A stretch of 64,000 nt of DNA, taken from contig NZ_OY762555.1 in NCBI RefSeq assembly GCF_963666015.1, positions 62,001 to 126,000 of the forward strand, written 5' to 3'. Origin of the DNA: an uncultured Sphaerochaeta sp. GTDB lineage: Bacteria > Spirochaetota > Spirochaetia > Sphaerochaetales > Sphaerochaetaceae. Position 1 is the first letter of the stretch. The number at the start of each line of letters is the position of its first letter. The notes under the pieces are model-generated. The model worked only from the letters and a program-made list of their open reading frames with translations. It was not told the DNA's origin and did no database searches. Of the stretch, positions 54,355 to 62,120 are shown piece after piece. The translations under genes and the position numbers were made by a program.

Positions 54355-55683
54355 ATGAATAGAAAGTTACTACTACTCCTTGTCCTGCTAATAGTAGGGA
54401 TACTTGGTCTGGGTGCGAATCCCCTTGGTTTGGATGATGCATTGGAACGTGCACGTATGCACAATCTCTCCCTTCAGGGTAATGCCATCGATGTTAACGC
54501 AGCAAAGCGCGATATTGATACCTCTTGGAATCTCTTTCTTCCCAATCTCAATCTCTCTCTTTCCCATTCCGGCTCTGGTCCTGTGTTTAATGCCGCAGAA
54601 GTACCCGGTCTCACAGGACCAACGAAAGTAGGTTTTCGTGATACCGGTCTCTCCCTAGGCCTCAACATGCAATTCACCTTGAATATGGCGGTAAAAGAGC
54701 AACTAGAGAGCTATCATCTGGGGTATCAGATTCAGAAGGTGACCTATGAACAGGCGAAATCTGAAATACAAAGGAATGTGACCAAGTTGTTCTATTATCT
54801 CTTGATGGAGAAACAGAACATAGAAGTACAGGAAGCGAACCTGGAGCTTGCCCGCCAGCAGTGGGAGGAAGTGAAGGAGAAGTTCGAGCAAGGGTTTGCC
54901 AGTGAGGTTGAGGTGCTCACCTCTGAGCTCTCCTATGAGCAGATGAAGCCACCCTTGCAACAGTCAAAAAACCAGTATGCATCAAACTTGCTCTCCTTGA
55001 AGGCACTGCTGGGAATGGATCTTTCTGAGCCTTTGGAGGTGGAAGGAGAGATTCCTACTCTCATAGAGCATCTTGAAGTAACAGAGTTGCAGGAGTATCT
55101 TGCAAAGAGCTATTCCATTGCACTTCTTGACTTGAACCTTGCGAGCATTGAAAAGCAGAAAGAACTGAACAAGAAACAGGCATTCACCCCATCCCTCAGC
55201 CTGCAAGGGAATTATGGGATTTCTGGGTGGAATGACTCCTACAGCAACTCATTCAGTGATAGTTTTTCCTATACGGTAAGTGTAGCACTTCCCCTTGATG
55301 GGTTTATACCAAACTCACGAACCCAGGTAGGACTTGCGTCCATGGATGACTCGCTTGATAAACTTGCCTTGCAGCGTCAGCAGGCGCTCCGCCAGATGGA
55401 GGTACGTGTCATCTCCCAGGTGCAGAATCTGAATATGCTCTCTCTCCAAGCAGACCTTGCCGAGCAAAGTCTTGCCGTGAGTGAACGACTCTATGAAGCA
55501 CAGGTCATCCAATACTACAGCGGATACTTGGGCTTTGTGAGTCTTGAAGAATCGAGGAATAACCTTATGCGCGCAAAACAAGGAGTGCTTGGTGTCCAGT
55601 ACCAATACATCAGTGCCCTTATCGACCTACTTTACGATCTGAATATTCCAATGAAGGAGTTTAATCCATCCCATGAATCCTAA
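54355..55683 (+). CDS. TolC-family outer-membrane efflux protein
   Basis: 442 residues with a signal peptide (LLLVLLIVGILGLGA). Two repeated outer-membrane-efflux domains have long helices (QIQKVTYEQAKSEIQRNVTKLFYYLLMEKQN, QWEEVKEKFEQGFASEVEVL). It forms the outer-membrane duct of the RND pump encoded by the next genes. AAGGAAA precedes the ATG. It overlaps the adaptor gene by 11 bp. Confidence 0.87.
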   Translation: MNRKLLLLLVLLIVGILGLGANPLGLDDALERARMHNLSLQGNAIDVNAAKRDIDTSWNLFLPNLNLSLSHSGSGPVFNAAEVPGLTGPTKVGFRDTGLSLGLNMQFTLNMAVKEQLESYHLGYQIQKVTYEQAKSEIQRNVTKLFYYLLMEKQNIEVQEANLELARQQWEEVKEKFEQGFASEVEVLTSELSYEQMKPPLQQSKNQYASNLLSLKALLGMDLSEPLEVEGEIPTLIEHLEVTELQEYLAKSYSIALLDLNLASIEKQKELNKKQAFTPSLSLQGNYGISGWNDSYSNSFSDSFSYTVSVALPLDGFIPNSRTQVGLASMDDSLDKLALQRQQALRQMEVRVISQVQNLNMLSLQADLAEQSLAVSERLYEAQVIQYYSGYLGFVSLEESRNNLMRAKQGVLGVQYQYISALIDLLYDLNIPMKEFNPSHES

Positions 55684-56605
55684 TACATCAAAAAAACGCA
55701 TTGTCGGAGTAAGTGTACTCGTCATTTTGATCCTTGCAGCCACTGCTGTCATTGTTATCAATCCTTTTGCAGAACTCATCGAGAAGCAGAAAGCAAGTGA
55801 AACCGAGGTAGTGGAGGACGCAACCGTCTCTGTTACCGTACAAGCGCTCGAACCACGGAACTTGCAAAACGTAATCCAAGGAAATGGTAATGTAATCGAT
55901 CCCAGTTCGATTGATGTCTATCCTGAGGTTGCCGGTACCCTTACATCCCTTTTGGTAAAAGTTGGAGAACAGGTTGAAAAGGACCAGGTAATGGGGACTG
56001 TTGATCCATCCCGTGCTGGGATGGTGTATAAGGAGAGCATCATCAAGGCTCCTGCCTCTGGAACGGTACTTGCACTTCCTTTCGTACAAGGAGCAGTGGT
56101 TAGCGGACAGGCGCCCATTGCCCGCTTAGGTATGCTTGAGGAGTTGGAAGTTGTCATGTCCATCGCTGAGCGACATGTCGGTTCGGTGGGGATTGGTACC
56201 AAGGCCAGGCTTTCGTTCAAGGCTTTTCCTGGAAAGATGTTCACTGGTACGGTAACCCGTCTTAGCCCGGTTCTCAATCCTGCGAGTAGAACCTTGGAGA
56301 TTGGAATAACCGTGGATGATACCGAGAAACAGGTCAAGAGTGGCATGTTCCCGACCGTGGAACTCCTCACTGATTATCTTGAAAATGTATTGGTGGTTCC
56401 GCGTTCATCACTTCTCTATGCAGGTGCACAAAGCTATGTATATGTAGTTGACTCGAGTAATGTCGCACACAGGAGGAACGTGGAAATCGGTATGCAGGTA
56501 TCGGATATGGTACAGATTATATCTGGTTTGCAGCAGGGGGAACATCTGGTCATTCAGGGGCAGAGCCTCCTCACCGATGGCGCTGCTGTGCGCATTGTCC
56601 AATAG
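55673..56605 (+). CDS. RND efflux periplasmic adaptor
   Basis: 310 residues. An N-terminal anchor (IVGVSVLVILILAATAVIVI), a biotinyl-lipoyl-like domain (IDVYPEVAGTLTSLLVKVGEQVEKDQVMG and APASGTVLALPFVQGAVV), a beta barrel (GTKARLSFKAFPGKMFTGTVTRLSP) and a membrane-proximal domain. The alpha-hairpin is very short, as in small MacA/MdtA-like adaptors. It links the inner-membrane RND protein to the TolC-like duct. Confidence 0.88.
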   Translation: MNPNTSKKRIVGVSVLVILILAATAVIVINPFAELIEKQKASETEVVEDATVSVTVQALEPRNLQNVIQGNGNVIDPSSIDVYPEVAGTLTSLLVKVGEQVEKDQVMGTVDPSRAGMVYKESIIKAPASGTVLALPFVQGAVVSGQAPIARLGMLEELEVVMSIAERHVGSVGIGTKARLSFKAFPGKMFTGTVTRLSPVLNPASRTLEIGITVDDTEKQVKSGMFPTVELLTDYLENVLVVPRSSLLYAGAQSYVYVVDSSNVAHRRNVEIGMQVSDMVQIISGLQQGEHLVIQGQSLLTDGAAVRIVQ

Positions 56606-56617
56606 GGGAGTATATTC

Positions 56618-59600
56618 ATGAGTATAACCAATACCGTTGTACGACGGCCAACTACCATCATTGTCATCTATGTACTGTTGACGGTGCTTGCGTTGGTTGT
56701 CTTTCCCAATCTTGCAGTAGAACTGTTTCCGGAGATGGACCTTCCCATGGTTATTGTCTACTCCTCCTACAGTGGTGCAAGCCCCGAGACCATGGAGGGC
56801 AGGGTCACCAAACCCATTGAAAGTGCTGTTTCCAATGTCGGGGGAATAAAGACAATCAGTTCAACCTCATCTGAGGGGATAAGTATGGTGATGCTTGAAT
56901 TCGCGTATGGAACTGACTTGGACAAGGCTAGCCAATCAATCAACGATAATCTCAATCTGGTAGCAGATTTTTTCCCTGACGATGCCAGTCAACCGACCAT
57001 TTTCAAGCTAAATACCAACATGATGCCGGTGATGAATATCGCCCTTCGTAGTTCCAGTGGTAAGGATGCCAATGAGCTCAGGGCATTGATGGAGGATGTG
57101 ATCCAGAACCAGATCGACCGGGTAGGTGGGGTTTCCAATACCTCGATCAATGGTGGTCAGGATGCCATTGTGCAGGTTGCAATTGACCAGAACAGGCTGG
57201 AGGCGTATGGGGTAACCCTGAGTCAGGTCTCCTTTGCCTTGAACCCTCAGAATGTACAGGTCGGTGCAGGTACTATGGTGGAGGGTGATCTCTCCTACCT
57301 GCTCAGGACAGATGCAGAGTTCTCATCTCTCGAAGAGATTGAGAATGTCATGATCATGAGCCTCCCAAACTATGACAATACCGGTAACGTAACAGGATCG
57401 AGTGTTATCCGCCTCAAGGACCTGGCAACCGTATCCTATGCATTCCGCGATGCAACCAGCCAGGTGTACATCAACGGGGAGCCAGGGGTATATCTCTCTG
57501 TCTCGAAGGAATCTGATGCCAATACAGTGCAGGTTGCCAAACGAGTACATACACTCATTGAGGATTTGAATCATTCATTACCTGATGATCTGAGTCTGGA
57601 AGTGATTGTAGATACCTCCACAATGGTTGAATCCACCATCAATGCAGTGTATGAATCACTGCTCTACGGAGTGATTCTGGTCATGGTCGTGCTCTTCATC
57701 TTCCTGAGGAGTTTCAAGTCTACCCTGATCATTGGTGTAGCAATACCAATCTCCATGCTCCTTACTGTACTTTCCATGTTCTTCTTAGGCTACTCGTTGA
57801 ATCTGATGACCTTGACCGGGCTTATCCTTGGGCTGGGTATGACGGTAGACAGCTCCATTGTTGTCCTAGAGAACATCTTCCGCTATCGCGAACGAGGGGC
57901 TAAACTGCATGCAGCAGCAATCCTTGGTACCAAGGAAATGATTGTCTCAATTGTCGCATCCACCCTGACCACAGTGTGTGTATTTGTTCCGATGGTTCTG
58001 CTGAGAAGCAATCTTGAGATGCTTGGGGAGATGATTACCCCGATGGCGGGTACCATCATCATCAGTCTGCTTGCTTCCTTGGTGGTCTCGATTACCTTGA
58101 TCCCAGTGCTCTCCAGTAGCTACGTGAAGATCTATACCCGTAAACAGAAGCCGCTTCGCCTCCCTCTCCTTCGCTTCATTGATGACAAGGCAGAGGATGC
58201 CTTCGAGGCTTTGGACCGTGGATACAAGCGTGTGCTCTCCCTTCTTATCGATTACCGCTGGCTTACGCTGTTGCTGGTGGTCCTAATCATGGTTTTGACC
58301 TTCCAGGCCTATGGTGCGATGCATCAGAGCTTGTATCCCACCATGAGCGAGACCTCGGTTACCGTGAGTGCAACCCTTCCTGAAGGAACTACCCTGGAAA
58401 CCACCGAGAGCCTACTTCGTGATCTGGAAGCTCAGGCAAAGCAGGATATAGTTGGATACAAGGACCTGATCGTGACCGTCGGTGGTGGTGGTATGTTCGG
58501 CGGGGGAGGAACCAACAGTGGGTCCTTGCAAATTTCCCTTCATGATGATGAGGGTGCCGATAGTATGCAAACTGTCCAGGAGAAGCTTCGACAATACTTC
58601 CCACTCTACCCATCAGCCTCGTTCTCATTCAGCCAGATGTCCATGGGACTTGGGAATATCAACCCGGTTGATGTGGTGGTAAAAAGCGATAATCTGGACC
58701 TAGCAGTCGCCACCGCTGAACAAATCCGTGACCTGATCGAGGAGAATTTGCCTGGGGTAACGGAAGTTCGTACTGACTTCACCCAGGGCTTGCCCGAATT
58801 CAGGGTCGTGATCGATCGAGAACGTGCCTATGCCTACAACCTTACCATGCAGAGTATTGCCAATGAGATAAGCTACAGTGTAAATGGGCTTACGGCTACC
58901 CAGCTGAAGAGCGACGGGAGTGAGACGGATGTGGTGGTCATCCTTCAGGATGAGGACCGCTCGAGTGAGCTCGACCTTAGGCGTATCTTTGTACGTAATT
59001 CCATGGGTGAGAAGATCAGCTTGGACAATGTTGCCTCAATCGAGAGAGCTACAGGACCTGTTTCCATCAATCGTGAAAATGAGATGCGCACAGTCCACGT
59101 GGTTGGTGGCCTGCAAGGGAGTTATGCAGTAAGCCAGGCAGAAGAGGACATAAAAGCCTTGGTAAAAGAACAGCTTCAGCCATCAGGTGATGTCTTCATT
59201 GAATATGGTGGTGATTTTGCTGACATGACACAGATGTTCAGTCAAGTCTGGTTGATCTTGGTGCTCGCAATTGTCTTGGTGTTCGGGGTAATGGCATCCC
59301 TGTTTGAGTCATTCAGGAATCCCTTCATTGTCCTGCTCTCCATGCCTCTTATGCTCATCGGCGTGGTGGGAATCTATCTGATAACCGGAGAAACATTCAG
59401 CTTGATCAGTGCCATTGGCCTGATCATATTGGCTGGTATTGTAGTAAATAACGGTATCGTCTTGATTGAGTATATCAATCTACTGAGAAGGCGCGGCATG
59501 AAAATCAGAGAGGCTTGTATTGAGGCTGGTGGAAACCGTCTCAAGCCGATTCTCATGACCAGCTTGACCACCATCTTTGGTATGATCCCCCTTGCCTTTT

Positions 59601-59773
59601 TTGGAGGACAAGGAGCAGAGCAGATCCAACCGATCGGGCAAACCATCATTGGAGGAATGACGATCAGTACGCTGATGACGATTTTCTTCACACCGGTACT
59701 CTATGCGCTCTTCAACAAAGATAAAAAGAAGCAGGACGTAGAGAGTATTGAAAATTATGCAGAGGGGGAGTGA
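56618..59773 (+). CDS. RND-family inner-membrane efflux transporter
   Basis: 1,051 residues with twelve helices and two large periplasmic loops in the HAE-1/AcrB layout. TM4 contains LGLGMTVDSSIVVLENIFRYRERG: one Asp of the usual Asp-Asp pair is kept and the second is Ser, a variant seen in many non-proteobacterial pumps. A Gly-rich loop (VGGGGMFGGGGTNSG) lies in the second porter domain. It exports lipophilic compounds or envelope components using the proton or sodium gradient. GGGGAG precedes the ATG. A PII-like gene follows by 1 bp. Confidence 0.93.
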   Translation: MSITNTVVRRPTTIIVIYVLLTVLALVVFPNLAVELFPEMDLPMVIVYSSYSGASPETMEGRVTKPIESAVSNVGGIKTISSTSSEGISMVMLEFAYGTDLDKASQSINDNLNLVADFFPDDASQPTIFKLNTNMMPVMNIALRSSSGKDANELRALMEDVIQNQIDRVGGVSNTSINGGQDAIVQVAIDQNRLEAYGVTLSQVSFALNPQNVQVGAGTMVEGDLSYLLRTDAEFSSLEEIENVMIMSLPNYDNTGNVTGSSVIRLKDLATVSYAFRDATSQVYINGEPGVYLSVSKESDANTVQVAKRVHTLIEDLNHSLPDDLSLEVIVDTSTMVESTINAVYESLLYGVILVMVVLFIFLRSFKSTLIIGVAIPISMLLTVLSMFFLGYSLNLMTLTGLILGLGMTVDSSIVVLENIFRYRERGAKLHAAAILGTKEMIVSIVASTLTTVCVFVPMVLLRSNLEMLGEMITPMAGTIIISLLASLVVSITLIPVLSSSYVKIYTRKQKPLRLPLLRFIDDKAEDAFEALDRGYKRVLSLLIDYRWLTLLLVVLIMVLTFQAYGAMHQSLYPTMSETSVTVSATLPEGTTLETTESLLRDLEAQAKQDIVGYKDLIVTVGGGGMFGGGGTNSGSLQISLHDDEGADSMQTVQEKLRQYFPLYPSASFSFSQMSMGLGNINPVDVVVKSDNLDLAVATAEQIRDLIEENLPGVTEVRTDFTQGLPEFRVVIDRERAYAYNLTMQSIANEISYSVNGLTATQLKSDGSETDVVVILQDEDRSSELDLRRIFVRNSMGEKISLDNVASIERATGPVSINRENEMRTVHVVGGLQGSYAVSQAEEDIKALVKEQLQPSGDVFIEYGGDFADMTQMFSQVWLILVLAIVLVFGVMASLFESFRNPFIVLLSMPLMLIGVVGIYLITGETFSLISAIGLIILAGIVVNNGIVLIEYINLLRRRGMKIREACIEAGGNRLKPILMTSLTTIFGMIPLAFFGGQGAEQIQPIGQTIIGGMTISTLMTIFFTPVLYALFNKDKKKQDVESIENYAEGE

Positions 59774-59774
59774 G

Positions 59775-60047
59775 ATGAGAAGAGTAGAAATCATGGCAGC
59801 GCAGGCAATCCTGGAAGATGTTCTTGAGGCACTCGGGCACTATGAGGTACCAATGCATTATACCATTATCCCCACTGCCCATGGAAAAGGCAGCACCATC
59901 CCCAAGCTTGGGGATGATGTGTGGCCGGAAGAAAATTTTGTTTTGATTATCTATTGTGAAGAGGCAACCCTCGAGAGTATTGAGATGGCCATACAGCTTG
60001 TGAAAAAGAAGTATGACCATGAAGGGATTGGTTACTTTGTAATCTGA
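59775..60047 (+). CDS. PG0541-type PII-like protein linked to the RND pump
   Basis: 90 residues, with a short ferredoxin-like PII fold (VEIMAAQAILEDVLEALGHYEV, MHYTIIPTAHGKGS). Members of the PG0541 family are encoded next to RND pumps and are thought to be transporter-associated sensors, but ligands are not known to me. The start at 59775 is one base after the RND stop. It overlaps the convergent MscS gene by 16 bp. Confidence 0.75.
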   Translation: MRRVEIMAAQAILEDVLEALGHYEVPMHYTIIPTAHGKGSTIPKLGDDVWPEENFVLIIYCEEATLESIEMAIQLVKKKYDHEGIGYFVI

Positions 60048-61126
60048 GGAGGAGGTACCACCTCTGTTTCTACTAGTTTGCTTGTCCCTGCCTTGGTGTA
60101 GACCAATTGGGTAGGGTAGGCAAACTCAATACCTTCTTCCTTGAATGCCTTGATGAGTTTGAGATAAATCTCCTGTTGGGTGTCCATGTAGCGAGCATAG
60201 TCATTGGTTGGAACATAATAGACTGTCTCAAATTGAAGGGAGAAGTCTCCGAATGCAAAGAAGTGTGACCGATCACAGGTGACACCTTCGATGGTTTGGA
60301 CTGAAGCGATGATATCCTTGATGATGGTAGGAATCTTCTCAAGTTTTTCGGCTGGGGTCTCATAGAGGACGCCAATCTTGAAGACAACCCTACGCCTGAG
60401 CATCTGTTTGTAGTTGTGTATACGAGCAGATGTTAAGTCAGAGTTGGCGATGATCATCAATTCACCGGAGAGTACCCTGATTCTAATTGATTTGATACCA
60501 ATCCGTTCAACCACACCTGACTTATCGCCAAAGACGATGAAGTCACCCAATTCAAAGGGTTTGTCAAAGAAAATGACCAGGTAGCTGAAGAGGTCCCCTA
60601 GGATTCCTTGGGCGGCAATGGCTACAGCAATACCGCCAACGCCAAGCCCGGCGAGTGCAGTGGAGACATCGAGTCCGAGATTGGCCATCAGGAAGATGAT
60701 CCCAATGATCCAGAAGATGAATTTGACCAAGGACAACAAGGGTCTAAGATTCTTCTCCCGGTCATGGTTTGCCCAATCATGATCGAAGTACCGGGAAAAA
60801 GCCAGCTCCAATGATTTATTGAGGGAACGTACAATGATGAAGGTCATGATGATGGAAAAACTGATCTTTACAATGTTCTGAATTTGATCATCGAACGCCA
60901 CCATTTCAACTGCTACAGTCAGCAATCCAAGGAAAGCCAAGGGAACTGCAATTTTCTGGAAGAACCGCATAAAATTCAGGTTTATGGTTTTTTTCCCTTC
61001 CTGAACTTTTTCTTCCATTTTACGGATTCGACGTTTAAGGATGATATTCACCAAGAATAAAATGAGTGAACCAACAACAATAACCGAAAGTGCTTTTAGA
61101 TATTCCCATTCCAATAGTGTTTGCAT
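60032..61126 (-). CDS. MscS-family mechanosensitive channel
   Basis: About 364 residues, with four to five N-terminal helices. The pore helix region GLDVSTALAGLGVGGIAVAIAAQGILGDLFSYLVIFFDKPFELGDFI is the MscS hallmark, followed by the beta domain and a C-terminal alpha/beta domain. It opens under membrane tension to release solutes. The start is uncertain: ATG 61126 gives a sensible first helix but a weak SD, and a GTG at 61180 is possible. Confidence 0.87.
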   Translation of the reverse strand: MQTLLEWEYLKALSVIVVGSLILFLVNIILKRRIRKMEEKVQEGKKTINLNFMRFFQKIAVPLAFLGLLTVAVEMVAFDDQIQNIVKISFSIIMTFIIVRSLNKSLELAFSRYFDHDWANHDREKNLRPLLSLVKFIFWIIGIIFLMANLGLDVSTALAGLGVGGIAVAIAAQGILGDLFSYLVIFFDKPFELGDFIVFGDKSGVVERIGIKSIRIRVLSGELMIIANSDLTSARIHNYKQMLRRRVVFKIGVLYETPAEKLEKIPTIIKDIIASVQTIEGVTCDRSHFFAFGDFSLQFETVYYVPTNDYARYMDTQQEIYLKLIKAFKEEGIEFAYPTQLVYTKAGTSKLVETEVVPPPQITK

Positions 61127-61235
61127 ACATTCCAGTATAGACAGATTTTCCCTGCCATACAAATGAAAAAGAAATCTCACTTTCTTGAGGAGCCCTTGTA
61201 GGATATAATCACACTCAAACCAAGGAGTATGTGTG

Positions 61236-62120
61236 ATGAAACTGCATGAGATACAGATGCGTGACCCGTTTGTGCTTTCCGATAATCAATCCATGAGCTA
61301 TTACCTCTACGGAACCACTGACAAGGATCCATGGAAAGCTCCTGGGGTTAGCTTCGAAGTGTACCGAAGCACTGACTTGTATGAGTGGGAGGGCCCTTTT
61401 ACGGTATTTACCCCACCGAAGGGATTCTGGGGGACCCATAATTTCTGGGCTCCTGAGGTACACACCTATCTGGGCAAGTACTATCTCTTTGCCACATTCA
61501 CTGCCCCAGGACATTGTCGAGGTACCCATATCCTTGTCAGTGAATCTCCCATGGGTCCCTTTCTTCCTGTTTCAGAAGAACCAGCCACACCAATGGAGTG
61601 GGAGTGTCTGGACGGTACTTTTTACCTTGACGATACAGCACAACCTTGGATTGTCTTCTGCCATGAGTGGGTACAGATCAATGATGGCGAGGTTTGTGCC
61701 ATAAGATTGAGCAGTGATCTCAGTACCCCTATTGGGGCTCCTGTATTGCTTTTCAGGGCTTCAGAGGCTTCTTGGCCGAAAGCACTGGTCAGAAGAGACG
61801 GGAGTGGGTTGGTTGATGCAAAAGTGACCGACGGCCCGTTCATGCATAGGAATAGCGATGGAACCCTGTTGATGCTCTGGTCCAGTGTAGCTACTTCAGG
61901 GTATGCGATGGGCTACGCAAGCAGCGTAAGTGGAACGATACGAGGTCCTTGGAAACAGCAAGCAATGCCGCTGGTCAGTAGTGACGGCGGTCATGGGATG
62001 ATTTTCAAGACGTTTAAAGGGAAACTCTTCCTTACCTACCATAGTCCTAACAAGACCCCGAATGAGAGGCCGTTCTTTGTACCACTTGCAGAGACAACCG
62101 GAGGTCTTGCATGTCGATAG
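61236..62120 (+). CDS. GH43-family glycoside hydrolase
   Basis: About 294 residues of a five-bladed beta-propeller: catalytic base in QMRDPFVL, then FWAPEVHTYLGKYYLFATF, and later VTDGPFM (acid), as in arabinanases and beta-xylosidases. No signal peptide, so it is cytoplasmic. AAGGAG lies 8 bp before the ATG at 61236, with an in-frame GTG one codon earlier. It overlaps the next glycosidase by 10 bp and probably acts on the same plant-cell-wall oligosaccharide. GH43 subfamily and substrate are not resolved. Confidence 0.85.
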   Translation: MKLHEIQMRDPFVLSDNQSMSYYLYGTTDKDPWKAPGVSFEVYRSTDLYEWEGPFTVFTPPKGFWGTHNFWAPEVHTYLGKYYLFATFTAPGHCRGTHILVSESPMGPFLPVSEEPATPMEWECLDGTFYLDDTAQPWIVFCHEWVQINDGEVCAIRLSSDLSTPIGAPVLLFRASEASWPKALVRRDGSGLVDAKVTDGPFMHRNSDGTLLMLWSSVATSGYAMGYASSVSGTIRGPWKQQAMPLVSSDGGHGMIFKTFKGKLFLTYHSPNKTPNERPFFVPLAETTGGLACR

